64,000 nt of DNA. It comes from Flaccisagitta enflata. Taxonomy: Eukaryota > Chaetognatha > Sagittoidea > Aphragmophora. Numbering within the stretch: position 1 is the stretch's first letter; every line of letters begins with the position of its first letter. The stretch covers positions 72,664,001 through 72,728,000 of the forward strand of contig OZ231127.1 of the NCBI GenBank assembly GCA_965153355.1. Direction: 5' to 3'. Of this stretch, positions 1-10,794 are shown piece by piece. Position numbers and translations under genes: made by a program. Under the pieces are notes generated by a model. That model made no database searches. It was not told the origin of the DNA and saw nothing but the letters and a program-made list of their open reading frames with translations.

Positions 1-461
1 CATTTGTTTGTCCCCCCCCCTCATCAGGCCCCTCAGACCTCAAATCTGGCCTCTCAGGCCTCAAATCCAGCCTCTCAAGCCTCAAATACAGCCTCTCAAG
101 CCTCAAATCTGGCCTCTCAGGCCTCAAATCTGGCCTCTCAGGCCTCAAATCCAACCTCTCCTGCTTCAAACCCGGCCTTTCAGACCTCAAACCAGCCATC
201 TAAGCCTCAATTTTACGCCTCAAGTCAGCCCTCTCAAGCTTCCAATTGGCATTCTCAGGCCTTCCATCAGCCTTCTTAGACCTCAGTTTAGGCTCTTGAA
301 TGCCTTCAGTCAGCCCTCTATAGCATCTCATCCACTTCAGGCAGGACGAACGAAAGTCCCCCTGTGTTCTACAGGACTTTGTCCCCTTTGGGGCCGCTGC
401 CCTGCTTCCCCTCACTCCAATTCACAATCACGCAAAGCAGGGCAACGTGTATCGCTGACCA
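1..461 (+). repeat. Family B element, copy 1 (left end outside window)
   Basis: This is a minisatellite followed by an inverted arm and a conserved tail. Positions 40-270 hold tandem ~21 bp units of the form GGCCTCTCAGGCCTCAAATC, drifting towards the right. Positions 344-402 match the right arm of the complete copy at 4363-4997 (GGACGAACGAAAGTCC, then GGGGCCGCTGCCC). The tail ends in TATCGCTGACCA at 461. The left arm lies outside the window. The open frame translated through the core (repeats such as NLASQAS) is a product of the 21 bp period and is not a credible gene. Confidence 0.75.
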
Positions 462-825
462 TATCTTGTCTCTGTCTTTCTCTGTTCACGTCTTTTTTCG
501 TCTCAGTCTCTTTTTCTCAATCTCTTTTATACTTCAGTGTCCTTCTCTCTCTCTCTCTCTCTCTCACTTTGGAACACGATTTGGACACGTGCAAACACAC
601 GCTTAAACACACGCGATTACGACGACGACCCTCAGACTCGGTGATGTACGTGCGAGCAATTTGAATTCCAATAGATTCTGATTCCGAGGGTGTGCGAGTG
701 TACGTGTGTACGACGTGCACGTACGTGTGTGTGTGCGTGTGCGCGTGTGTGGCGGCATGTGGCACATTTACGGGTGGGATCGTATGTCCCAAGGATTTCA
801 CAGCGTTGTTGCAATGTCGAGAATG

Positions 826-1045
<220 letters not shown>

Positions 1046-1789
1046 ATGGAAGAGACAGACAAACAATGACAATGACAAAATACCGCCCGACACTCCAACA
1101 CAAGACGCTAGACAAAACTAGAAGAACAGACAATTTACAGTCCGTCACGGAAATACCCTAATTGATACGGACAAGCAAACCGTGCGCTCTAAGCACTTGG
1201 CTGCGAAGGGTGAAGGAGAGAATTTAGATTTGGAATTTCGAGGTAATTTTGCGTCGCAGGCCTCCGTTAATAACATACAAAATGGATTAACCCTCGAAAG
1301 ATATGAGGAAATAACACAAAGAGATTTTAACACCCTCCTGCGCCCGGCTAACAGGTGTTTGTACGTGTGGAAAAAGCATCAACAATTCTACATACTCTCT
1401 CAGACGGTCATCTAACGGGAAAAAGAAACAACCAACTAATATAAGTAGTACAGGCCATATAAGAGCCCTGGAGTACGAAAAAGCCTTTCATAATACGATT
1501 TTTTTTCTTCTTAAAGATATACTTCAACAACAACACTCATGTATTCGCAGCGGGCAAAAGATATGCTCTCTCTTTACATTTCTTTGCTTTATTTTGCTAG
1601 CAGAGAAAACAACAAGGCTTTTGCGATGTTTTCTTCACTTTCTTATCTTCCAATGTGTCATTTTCCAAGTCAAACATGCTTTTATCTCGGGCTTGCTTTT
1701 TTTTTCTTTTTAAATTTCATATTCTTAATCTTAAAACGTTTGTTTAGTCGTCTTCCACTTTGTTCTTTCTTTTCAGCGGTAGAAATAGC
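1046..1789. other. Unassigned sequence
   Basis: No domain, RNA or repeat family is recognised here. A 77-codon open frame on the plus strand (1182-1415) has no familiar motif and no supporting context. The right half is T-rich. Confidence 0.5.
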
Positions 1790-1930
1790 TGTTTTAGTCG
1801 CGTGCACGCGACTCTACAACCCGTTTTACGTCATTTTAAGTTATTTAAAGTCATTTTAAGTGAATTTACATTTAGTCTTTTAGTCTTTAAGTTTTTTGGT
1901 CTTTTGGTCTTAACAACCGCACGCGAAAGT
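1790..1930 (+). mobile_element. Family A hairpin element, decayed copy
   Basis: The copy starts with TTTTAGTCG and an 18 bp perfect palindrome, AGTCGCGTGCACGCGACT (1796-1813). CTACAACCCG follows, as in the fuller copy at 37732. After that it decays into slipped TTTTAGTC and TTTTGGTC repeats, and the conserved GTGTATCCGGCCTTGTT end is missing. There is no coding capacity, so it is a non-autonomous repeat of unknown class. Confidence 0.65.
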
Positions 1931-2127
1931 AAGGTGTTGGCCTTGTTCTTTGATAAGTCATTCGTGTCATTAATCATTCCATTTTTCAATTAATAAATTT
2001 TTGTCATCGCGAAATTTATGTATTTCACTTGCAAGGCGTTTCATCCTACACGCGTCAGTATTTTGTCTTGTTTCCCACTTTTCTTCCATTTCTCCGCTCC
2101 CAAGCGTTTTGCAGTTAGCTTAGCACA

Positions 2128-2315
2128 TTTTTAATCGCGTTCTACGCGACTCTGCATCCTGCTTTGTCGGTCCGTCGGTCCGTCCGTTACACTTTATTTT
2201 TGTTTTGTTCTTGTGGTCTTTAGCCTCACTGCTCTTGCTCAAATTGCTAATGGTCCTCAATTACGGCCCCTGCCTACCCGTACACGACTGGGGTAGCCGT
2301 GTATCCGGCCTTGTT
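2128..2315 (+). mobile_element. Family A hairpin element, near-complete copy
   Basis: The hairpin TCGCG-TTCTA-CGCGA lies at 2135-2149. It is followed by a CCGTCCGT-rich stretch, a variable middle, and the conserved far end GCCGTGTATCCGGCCTTGTT at 2296-2315. Length is about 188 bp, close to the copies at 34203 and 37732. No open frame is present. Confidence 0.7.
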
Positions 2316-3030
2316 AACTTTCACCAAAAATTTCCCCCCAAAAACATTACCAATACTTTTATACCTTCACCATCACCGCTTATAAGATTGTGGATTGGAA
2401 CTAGCCGCTACATCTCACTTATTGTCTCGGATGAGACCAGATGGATTACTATAGACACAATTTATATATAGACAAGCATTCAGATTTTAAATCAATAACT
2501 TTACACAAATGCACAATGGGTGACCGTCTGACGGACGGAATGGCTATCGAGACGACGGATCACCAAATTGAGCCAACATACTTACTTGTTAAAAGTCGTT
2601 TCTACACCGTTTAGCTAAAAATAGAAAGCGCGAGAGAGATTTTGATGCTCGGAGAGTGGAACAAGTGAGCTCCCATCTGGATTTTGGGAAATTCATCAAG
2701 AATGGGATTCGTGCTTTGAGATTCTGGATTCGTGAGAGGTTAGAAATTCATCAAGAGAGCGTTTTCAACAGGTCAACGGGTCACGCGGCCAAGAACACCG
2801 CTCACCGTTTCTTGATCTTGCTGGCTTTTTTTCTCTTTCCTGCATTCTTTCTGTTTTGATTCCGTGCTTCGCCTTTCTTTTCGTTGTTGCCGTTTTGTTT
2901 GCTACTTCCTTTTGTATTGGTAACATTCATCTCTAGAAATCACTTTCATTTATCTTTTTTCTTTCATTTTCTAAAAAAATAGCAGTATTTCTATTTCATC
3001 AGAGGCTATGAAAGTTGGACAACATTACTA
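2316..3030. other. Unassigned AT-rich sequence
   Basis: No recognisable gene or repeat. A 67-codon frame at 2656-2859 carries no familiar motif. Confidence 0.4.
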
Positions 3031-3171
3031 CAGTTGAATCCCGCCCTAAAGGATTTTAGGGGACTAAAAGATTTTATCTGTTACAGCCAACACAAAAAAA
3101 TTGGTTGAGGGGACCAAGAATTAGTGTCCGTTATAGGCGGAATTCCGTTAAAAGCGAGTCCGTTTGAACTG
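3031..3171. mobile_element. Short MITE with pogo/Tigger-like ends
   Basis: The ends are CAGTTGAATCC at 3031 and, inverted, GGACTCGCTTTTAACGGAA...; the right edge reads TTTGAACTG. The interior has the TTATAGGCGGAATTCCGTTA style of text known from Tigger-like MITEs (recalled, not searched). Left flank is TA. At 141 bp it can encode no transposase. The class assignment is inference from the termini. Confidence 0.4.
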
Positions 3172-4362
3172 CAGTCTACACTAAGTTAAGGACAAGATCC
3201 TTTGGAGCTCTAAATGGTGTTTAATCCGGATCCATCACAACTATCCTTAAAATTTCTGATTCATCTCCATACGTTAGTTTAATGTTTCATTTAAGTTCAC
3301 AATATGATTTTTGAAACCCACCGATAGTAAATGGCTGGCTTTTGTGACCTTGTTTTCTTTCCAATTTGTTTTTATCTACTTTCCTTTTCCTTCACTTACT
3401 TTACTCCATTTCTTTGGTTTCTACTCCATTGTTTTTGTTTTTGACTTTTCTTTTCCATTTATTTTTATTCTCTTCCCCCTTCCGTTTTAAGTCAAGACTC
3501 ACGTTTAAACTTTCTCTCTGTTTGCTATTGTTTTTTTTTCTCTCTCTAGTTTAGCAACAACTGCAGATCTGTGGTGATACAGCAAAAGTGCAGATGGAGC
3601 AGGAACCCAACGAATATTGAAGAAGGTTGATGAAGATTGGGGAAGGGGGGGGGCGGTGGGGTGGTAGGGGAAGAGGGGGTCGGGGTCATGGGACCAGCGT
3701 TAATTCAGGGTGAAGCAAAAAAAAAGGGGTATCAGCTGTGGCTGAGTGAAGGAGAAAAATAAGAAGCTTCAGTGAGCCAACTACGTGACGGGAGTAACAA
3801 ATCGCAGAAATTCCTTCCGCTGCCTTTTTTTTCCTTTTTTTATTTTTATTTTTTTCCTTTTTTTTTCATGTCTTTCATTCGTTTTGAAGATTTTTTTGTT
3901 TCTACTTTGATAAGAAAATCTCTTTTGCCCTTAAAGGCCACATCTTCACGTTCATCATTTTGGCTCTTACGTCCATTTCGTTAGGTGTTCTGTTACACTT
4001 GATCAATATGGCAGCAAAAAAAGAAAAAAAAAAAAAGAAGTTGAGACATGAAAACCTGATATTTCGTAAACATGCCATGGTTTCTAATTGCATCAATCAC
4101 ATTAGCGCTAGCCACACCAGCGGAGTTACGCAGTAACTCACTCACTCACTCACTCACTCATTTACCAAATTGCCCACTCACTTACTATTTCATTTACTTA
4201 CTCACTCGCTTTCTCGCCAGATTCCTTTTGACTCAAGGCCATTGAACCCGCAAATGTCACGCCGACATTTCATGAAGAACAAACGTCATTTTACAAAATG
4301 CAAACGCCCATTTTCATTTATTTTCATCCTTTATTTCTTTGTCCCATCTTCTTTCCGTTTTT
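3172..4362. other. Unassigned sequence with homopolymer-rich stretches
   Basis: Pyrimidine-rich and T-rich stretches (3360-3550, 3820-3900) and short ACTC repeats (4136-4160) precede a family B element. No gene is recognised. Confidence 0.4.
3639..3686 (+). other. G-run cluster, candidate G-quadruplex
   Basis: Five or more runs of at least four G occur in 48 bp on the plus strand, with spacers of 1-5 bases. This meets the usual G4 folding pattern. No function is implied. Confidence 0.5.
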
Positions 4363-4997
4363 GGGCAGCGGCCCCGAAGGGGACGAAGTCCTGTAGAACA
4401 CAGGGGGACTTTCGTTCGTCCGTCCGTTCGTTCGTCCGTTCGTTAGTCCCCCCCTCCTCAGACCCCTCAAGCCTCAAATCTGGCCTCCCAGGCCTCAAAT
4501 CTGGCCTCTCAGGTCTCAAATCCAGCCACCCAGGCCTCAAAGCTGGCCTCTCAGGCCTCAAATCTGGCCTCTTAGCTCTTAAATCTGGCTTCTCAGGCCT
4601 CAAATCCAAATTCTCAGGCCTCAAACCTGGCCTCTCGTGTCTCAAATTAGGCCTCTCAGGCCTCAAATCAGCCATCTAAACCTCAATTTATTGCTCCCAA
4701 GCTTCAAATCAGTCCTCTGGCCTTTCAAGCCTTAATCCAGCTCTCTCAAGCCTCAAGTCAGCCCTCTCAAGCTTCCAATCGGCATTCTCAGGCCTTATAT
4801 CAGCCTTCTTAGACCTCAGTTTAGGCTCTTGAATGCCTTCAGTCAGCCCTCTACAGCATCTCATCCACTTCTTCAGGTAGGACGAACGAAAGTCCCGCTG
4901 TGTTCTACAGGACTTCGTCCCCTTCGGGGCCGCTGCCCTGCTTCCCCTCACTCCAATTCACAATCACTCAAAGCAGGGCAACGGGTATCGCTGACCA
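4363..4997 (+). repeat. Family B element, copy 2 (complete)
   Basis: The best-preserved copy. The left arm (4363-4421, GGGCAGCGGCCCCGAAGGGG...) and right arm (4880-4938) are inverted repeats matching at 58 of 59 positions by my alignment. Between them lies a core of ~21 bp units (CCTCAAATCTGGCCTCTCAGG type) that drifts to the right. After the right arm come GCAGGGCAACGGG and the conserved tail TATCGCTGACCA ending at 4997. The open frames of repeated DLRPERP peptide (4331-4675) and their opposite-strand partners follow from a period divisible by three. No transposase is present. The high arm identity suggests recent formation or arm-to-arm conversion. Confidence 0.8.
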
Positions 4998-5123
4998 CAT
5001 ATTGCCCTTGGGCGACCTGTTCCTCTTTATTACCGTCGTCTTTCTAAGCATCTTCACTTTTGGGAGTACAGTTGAACCTTGCTCTATCGGACCCGAAAGT
5101 ACCAAATTAGTTATTTTTGATGG

Positions 5124-5348
5124 TACATGGTCCACATTTAGGCGGAAAATCATACGAGCATGAAAAGAATGAAATGCATACTCCTTCTTGGGCTAGCAAG
5201 ATGCATTTCTACTAGTTGTAGGCCAAACGTCTAGGGACTGTATGATTAAAATTTAAAGGGATTTCAGCGCAATAGCCTCCCAAAAAATGCATTTCTATTT
5301 TCATACTATTCATGCTTATGTGTTTTCCGCTTAAAAGTGGACCATGTG
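5124..5348. mobile_element. Short palindromic MITE-like element
   Basis: The left end ACATGGTCCAC, followed by TTTAGGCGGAAAA, is repeated inverted at the right end (TTTTCCGC...GTGGACCATGT). The dyad continues inwards through GCATGAA and AATGCAT. Length is about 225 bp with no coding capacity. Confidence 0.6.
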
Positions 5349-5657
5349 TTATTATACTTACGTTTCAAGTAGGGACGGTATGTGTCGAAGCAGTAAGATA
5401 ATTAATTCGTCAGATAGACGGTAAGAGCACTTTTTCTCCTCCCGCCAACTACTCGTCACACTACATTTGTTGTAGACTCGCCCGTTAGTCTCAGTCTTCA
5501 GTTTCCCAAAGGGCCTTTAGATACACATCGTAACGTCATTTGCTTTTTATGGCGAAATTCAAATGTTTTCGCAAGTGGCAACCACCCATTTTAGATACCA
5601 GTCTTTGAGTCTGCTCCGCCTTACTCCATCCTATAAGGCTAAGTCTCTGCTCTCTTC

Positions 5658-5660
<3 letters not shown>
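5349..5660. other. Unassigned sequence
   Basis: Nothing recognisable in this stretch before the GA tract. Confidence 0.4.

Positions 5661-5692
<32 letters not shown>
5661..5692. repeat. (GA)n microsatellite
   Basis: About 32 bp of pure GA. It marks the 3' boundary of the LINE remnant that follows; on the LINE sense strand it reads (TC)n. Confidence 0.9.
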
Positions 5693-5698
<6 letters not shown>

Positions 5699-5842
5699 GA
5701 TGATTGATGTTTATTGTCTATCAAGCGATAACACTTGCGTACAAATTGTACAAAGACATGAATAATCACATTTTTATGCTATTCTAATTTTCTGTACAAT
5801 AAATAGAGACGTCATCCAAATCCCACAAAGACACAAATGTCT

Positions 5843-5843
<1 letters not shown>
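5693..5843 (-). pseudogene. LINE 3'-end remnant
   Basis: Read on the minus strand, this fragment translates to a short C-terminus containing GIWMT and ending KIRIA-stop. The neighbouring full LINE ORF ends KIWDLTNGKNRMRIA-stop, so the last residues agree. An AATAAA follows, then (TC)n. Both sides are GA/TC tracts. It looks like a severely 5'-truncated copy of a related LINE; the match is short, so this is moderate evidence only. Confidence 0.45.

Positions 5844-5901
<58 letters not shown>
5844..5901. repeat. (GA)n microsatellite at the LINE 3' end
   Basis: About 56 bp of pure GA. On the LINE sense strand it is (TC)n, beginning about a dozen bases after the ORF2 stop codon, where a poly(A) tail might otherwise be expected. 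Confidence 0.9.
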
Positions 5902-5904
<3 letters not shown>

Positions 5905-5912
5905 ATTGTTAC

Positions 5913-8900
5913 TCAAGCAATACGCATCCTATTTTTTCCGTTCGTAAGATCCCATATTTTCAAGATAGACATTAGGACAGGTTTCACTTTTTCAATTTCA
6001 TCAGAATAGATGTCATTAAATGGTATCTTTACAGGGTCATCACAGTTATTCGTACCTCGGTATTTAACACATTCATTCATTCTATGCTCCTCGTTATCAT
6101 CCATCCCACACTGATCACACACTTTTCCACCATAACCATTCGAAAAATTAGCTTTGCAATCTAGCATACCAAATCGCCCCATTATAAATGCACGTGTTTC
6201 AATGCAATTCAGGTGCCTTAAAATTAGTATTGGAGTCCGCTTGTAGTCATTACATTGGAGCTTTTCAAAAATAGTCTTCGTCTTTGTTTTACATTTTACG
6301 GTTCCTCTGGTTTTAGTTTGGCATTCCTCAAGAAGGATACTTTTGTGTCTTTTTTCCGCTGCCTTCATTACTTTTACCTTCCATGCATTCTTTGATGTTG
6401 CTGCAATAACCTCCCAATCGTCATTAATTTCCCACAGAGTAAGTATTTTCTCTATATTTTTTGCCCATCCAAAGTTCTTTGTTTGTGAGTTGAATAGAGC
6501 GCCTCTGGCCCAGTGGCGATTTTCTCTTTGGAGCAGATGGTGTAGGAAAAGAATTTGCTTTAACTGTATGCGGACCTCCATGAAGTGTGTTCCAGTGGCA
6601 TATCTCATGGCTGCATTTGGAGTAGTGGGGGGGAGACCAAACATCTTTTTCAGTGCCCAAAGTTCAACTCGTTCTAGTTGTTTCATCTCACTAGCATTCA
6701 AGTTCCACGTTTCACATCCATACAACAAGGTGGGCAGAGTGACGGCCTCATGATATTTAAGCATTATTGATGTCTGAATTCTTTTCATCACTTCATTTTT
6801 TGCACAAGACATACTTTCAATCACACTGCCTTTAAATTTTCCCATTTTTTCTTTTAGATTTGCAGTATTCTTTCCGTTTCTTGAGATCACTTCCCCCAGG
6901 TATTTATATTCCGAGCAGCATTCTATAGTCTTATCCCCAAGATTCCAATGTGTTTTTGCCTCTTTGTGATTCCCAATTTCCATTACTTTGCATTTGTTTT
7001 CTCCCCATTCTAATTGGTGAATTATTGAAAACTCATTAACTGCACAAAGGGTTTTCTCTTGTTGTGCATAACCCATTGCAAGGCTTACAATATCGTCTAC
7101 GAATGCAAGACTAGCTATTTTATCCTTCCCTAGTGGGACACCAAGTTCCGCATTTTCATGCATACTCTCTGGAAGCTTATCCATCATTTTGGAAAACATA
7201 GGTACCATTAGTTTAGCACCCTGCTTCCCTCCTTTTTCTCTTTTAATCACATCGGTGAGCCCAGCTTTCGTTTTTACTCTTGCTGTCAAGTTTTTATTCA
7301 GAGACTTGGCGAGATTCCACACTTTACCATTGAAACCTTCTTTATTTATAATGAATAGCATGTCATCCATATCGGCTCTATCATAAGCCTTCTTTATGTC
7401 AAAAAAGGTTATGATCAAATCTTGACCTTCTTTTAAGGCTTCTTCAATTTTACTTTTCAGGATAAAGATATGATCCAGGGCATTGCCTCCTTTACGCCCG
7501 CCAGCTTGGGCTTGGCTGAATTTTATTGTTTTTAATAATCTGGTAGTCAGTATTTCTTCTACTATGGTGCCTATTGAGCTAGATACTGTTATTCCCCTTT
7601 GATTTGCCATGTCTTCTCGATCTCCCTTACCTTTAAATACATTTGTAATTATCCCTTGATTCCATATATCAGGTGGTATACCTTCTTCCCAGAATGCACG
7701 AATAACTGGTGTCAATATGTCTACCATTGGCTCGCCCCCCCTTTTTAATATTTCATTATCCCAATCTGTTGTTGCCTTTTTATTCTTCTTGTTTTTAATG
7801 GCTTCCTCGATTTCCTTCTTTGTTGGCATCTGATCAATTTCACGATTTTCAAATGTCTCAGAGGATAGGATAGGAATCTGTTGCTCGACATGGTCATGGT
7901 AATCATGGTGTGGCACTGGTTTACGGCCATAAAGGTTTTCATAGTGTCTGGCATTTACTTTTTTAACCTCCTCAGGGTCGTAGATTCTCTCCCCTTCTTC
8001 GTTCTTCACTATGCCCCATTCCCCTGTGTTGTCTTTTCTCATCCGTTTTCTTTCATCCCAGAGTCCGTTGGGTCCCCGCTTCATCATTCTCTCAAATCTT
8101 GCTTCGGTGGCTTCCTGTTCCTCTACTTTGGCTAACTCTTTTATTTCAATTTGCTTCTTAACATATCGATTTAACTTCACACCTTTTAAATCCTCATTAG
8201 TTTCTTTTTCAAAATCTTTTTTCAAAACTTTCCTTTCTTGCCTTAATCTTTTCATTTCTTTTGTTGGTCTGGGCTTGAACTTTTTGCTAATGGTAGTCTT
8301 GCCAATAGATTCCATTGCTGCTTTATAAATCAGTTTCTGGACTTTTTTATATCTTTGGGAAATATTAGTTTCCTTATCTTTCATGATGGCCTCTGCCACA
8401 TCTCTCTGTTTAGCCAGTTTTTCACGAAACAGCATCCATTTCTCCTCAGGTGCATTCAGATTCCATTTGACAATTTTTTCTATTTGTACTTTGTTTGCCC
8501 TTTCGATCTCCATTTTTACTATTATAGTATTGTGGTCAGTTTCTTTTTTACCACGAAATCGGTAGTCTCCACTTTCGTCAATTAGAACCGCCTTAATCCA
8601 GTTAGATGCATGGTAAGTTGCTGTAACAAAGTCGATGGCCGATTTTTCTTCTGGTTTATTTCTGTTTTGTCTTGTAATAGTGCCTTGACATTTTTCCGTC
8701 CCATTTAGTATCAACATTTCGCATTCGTCAAACAAATCTTTCATTAGTTTTCCGTTTCTCGACACTGTTTCACCCATCAGACCTATTTTTGCATTTCCAT
8801 CCATGATCACTACAATCTCTCCTTCACGCTTGAGGTCTATTATTTCCTCTTTGAGTTTTTCCATTTCCAGGTTGATTCTCTCACTTGATACCCCTTCTTG

Positions 8901-9134
8901 TTGTCCGTAGTAGACTCCTACATATAAGGGTACAGCATTGTGTCGAGCAACACTTACCCAAAGGATTTCAAGGTCACGTGTTGAGTGATGGTGTGAGACT
9001 ATTTGTTTTAGGTCATTTTTGACGCAGATCCCTACACCGCCACCACTGCCACTTTTCCGCGCTCTTCCGAAGAAAGTGTATCCTTCAATATGAAACCCCT
9101 TATCATCGCGCATCAGAGTCTCACACAAAAGCAC
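5913..9134 (-). CDS. LINE ORF2: endonuclease (most), reverse transcriptase, zinc knuckle
   Basis: This 1073-codon frame encodes most of a LINE polyprotein for target nicking and target-primed reverse transcription. The exonuclease-endonuclease-phosphatase domain spans about residues 1-210, with LLCET, VIMDGNAKIG, SAIDFV and TDHNTI as its motifs. The reverse transcriptase has FKGKGDRED before the fingers, motif A FFDIKKAYD (about 577-585), motif B GGKQGAKL (about 635-642) and motif C FVDD (about 678-681), where YADD is more usual. A CDQC...H...C knuckle sits at about 1007-1023. The first codon of the listed frame is GTG and is not a real start: the frame was continuous with the endonuclease start at 12832-12950 before the transposon inserted. 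No internal stop is present, so degradation is limited to the insertion. Confidence 0.9.
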   Translation of the reverse strand: MLLCETLMRDDKGFHIEGYTFFGRARKSGSGGGVGICVKNDLKQIVSHHHSTRDLEILWVSVARHNAVPLYVGVYYGQQEGVSSERINLEMEKLKEEIIDLKREGEIVVIMDGNAKIGLMGETVSRNGKLMKDLFDECEMLILNGTEKCQGTITRQNRNKPEEKSAIDFVTATYHASNWIKAVLIDESGDYRFRGKKETDHNTIIVKMEIERANKVQIEKIVKWNLNAPEEKWMLFREKLAKQRDVAEAIMKDKETNISQRYKKVQKLIYKAAMESIGKTTISKKFKPRPTKEMKRLRQERKVLKKDFEKETNEDLKGVKLNRYVKKQIEIKELAKVEEQEATEARFERMMKRGPNGLWDERKRMRKDNTGEWGIVKNEEGERIYDPEEVKKVNARHYENLYGRKPVPHHDYHDHVEQQIPILSSETFENREIDQMPTKKEIEEAIKNKKNKKATTDWDNEILKRGGEPMVDILTPVIRAFWEEGIPPDIWNQGIITNVFKGKGDREDMANQRGITVSSSIGTIVEEILTTRLLKTIKFSQAQAGGRKGGNALDHIFILKSKIEEALKEGQDLIITFFDIKKAYDRADMDDMLFIINKEGFNGKVWNLAKSLNKNLTARVKTKAGLTDVIKREKGGKQGAKLMVPMFSKMMDKLPESMHENAELGVPLGKDKIASLAFVDDIVSLAMGYAQQEKTLCAVNEFSIIHQLEWGENKCKVMEIGNHKEAKTHWNLGDKTIECCSEYKYLGEVISRNGKNTANLKEKMGKFKGSVIESMSCAKNEVMKRIQTSIMLKYHEAVTLPTLLYGCETWNLNASEMKQLERVELWALKKMFGLPPTTPNAAMRYATGTHFMEVRIQLKQILFLHHLLQRENRHWARGALFNSQTKNFGWAKNIEKILTLWEINDDWEVIAATSKNAWKVKVMKAAEKRHKSILLEECQTKTRGTVKCKTKTKTIFEKLQCNDYKRTPILILRHLNCIETRAFIMGRFGMLDCKANFSNGYGGKVCDQCGMDDNEEHRMNECVKYRGTNNCDDPVKIPFNDIYSDEIEKVKPVLMSILKIWDLTNGKNRMRIA

Positions 9135-9379
9135 AATCTCTGCCGTCTGAGGATTAAGGTTTTGTAGGGCTTCATAAAAGTGGCGAATCCAGTGGCACCT
9201 ATCATGTTGGGTCTTAAAATGTGCGTATTACCTAGGGGAACAATAATCCAGGCTTGGTTGACCCAATTTCAGGTGCGTGTTCCAATGCCACCAAAAAAAC
9301 TGCCCAAAATGGCCAAAAATGGCCTTTTTTGGCCATTTTTGCCCCTTAAACCTATCCTAAACTTGGTGGAGAGCCATAA

Positions 9380-10507
9380 AATTTTGCATGCACATGTAGT
9401 AGACCCTAATTAAGTTGTATGCAAAAAATTTTGAAATTTTGAAAAATTTAAGGTACCTAAATTTGAAAAAAAACAGGTTTTTTGCAAGTATAGGTCAAGA
9501 AAAATGATGTCATTACCCCCCTTAATGTTAACCGATTTGGACAAAATCTTTGTTGGAGGTACTTCACATCATGGACTACCTCCATGTAAAATTTCATCCA
9601 AAGCGGAGCTCTTAAAGTGCCCGAAATTGTGTTCGAAAATCAAAAATTGGAAAAAAATGACTCTGAAAATCGTCTTTGAGCTGGTGGCATTGTCATATCA
9701 GGGCAGGGATGTATGAACCATGGGCCAAAATTCCTTTAAGAGACTGTTGGTGATGCCCCAAAAAAATTTCATGACCCTGGGAGCATTTTTTGGGTGTCAA
9801 ATAACAGTTCTTTGAAGACCGTCAGACCAAAAATTGCGGAAATTGCCGATTTTAGGCCTTTTTTCAACCTGTAACCTGAAGAAAAGTTGAAATATGGTCC
9901 TGAAATTTTGCATGCACATGTAAGAGACCCTAATTATGTTTTATGGAAAAAACATGGAATGTCCAAAAAAATTTAAGGTACCTAAATTTAAAAAAAACAA
10001 GTTTTTTTTGAGTATAGTTGAGAAAAAAAATGATGTCATTACCCCCCTTATTGTTGACCGATTTGGACAAAATTTTTATTGGAGGTACTTCACATCATGC
10101 ACTACTGCCATGTAAAATTTCCTCCAAATTGGAGCACTTTAAGTGTCCAAAATTTTGTACAAAAGTCAAAAAGTGAAAAAAAATGAGTCCAAAAATCGTC
10201 TTTGAGCTGGTGGCATTGCCATAATAGGGCAGGGATGTATGAACCATACGCCAAAATTCCTTTAAGGGACTGTTGGTGATGCCCCAAAAAAATTTCATGA
10301 CCCTGGGAGCATTTTTTGGGTATCACATTATAGTTTTTTGAAGACCCTCAGACCAAAAATTGTGGAAATTGCCGATTTTTGGCCTTTTTTCAACCTGTAA
10401 CCTAAAGAAAAGTTGAAATATGGTCCTGAAATTTTGCATGCACATGTAATAGACCCTAATTATGTTTTTTTGGAAAAAATATGGAATGTCCAAAAAAATT
10501 TAAGGTA
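9380..10507 (+). repeat. 524 bp tandem units, left arm
   Basis: The marker AATTTTGCATGCACATG recurs near 9381, 9903 and 10430, a spacing of about 525 bp, so the arm holds two full units and part of a third. Each unit contains AAGGTACCTAAATTT, ATGATGTCATTACCCCCC and GACCCTGGGAGCATTTTTTGGG. The unit is AT-rich. Frames of about 70 codons recur in each unit (MMSLPPLMLTDLDKIF type), but they differ and I see no motif. Confidence 0.85.
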
Positions 10508-10794
10508 TTTATGGAATTGACGATGTTGATGAAGTTTACTGATCACATGCATCAGAGAGAGTTCGCTGTTAGTAATTGTCTGTTTGTCCGTTTGTCCGAT
10601 GGGGCCTTTTCCTGCACCACCTCCTCGCTGGTGGCCCTGGCTCTGGTCTTTGATATTTAACATATAAGAAAATATGTTTTACTATATATATCACTGACTA
10701 CCAAGAGTGCAAATGATAGCTGTCTAGTCGCGGACACACGACTCTACACCTAGCCATGGTGGCTGGTTGGTTGGTCAGTATGTTGGTCTTAACG
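10508..10794 (+). other. Central spacer of the transposon with a family A hairpin
   Basis: This unique-looking segment separates the two arms. It carries the hairpin AGTCGCGGACACACGACT (10736-10753), followed by CTACACCTAGCC and GGTTGGTTGGTC, as in family A elements, so a family A copy lies near the arm junction. The rest is unrecognised; a TATATATATC stretch lies near 10683. Confidence 0.55.

Noticed and set aside
6343-8585. Plus-strand frames of 60-136 codons inside the LINE
   Set aside because: They lie opposite the continuous minus-strand ORF2 and carry no motifs.
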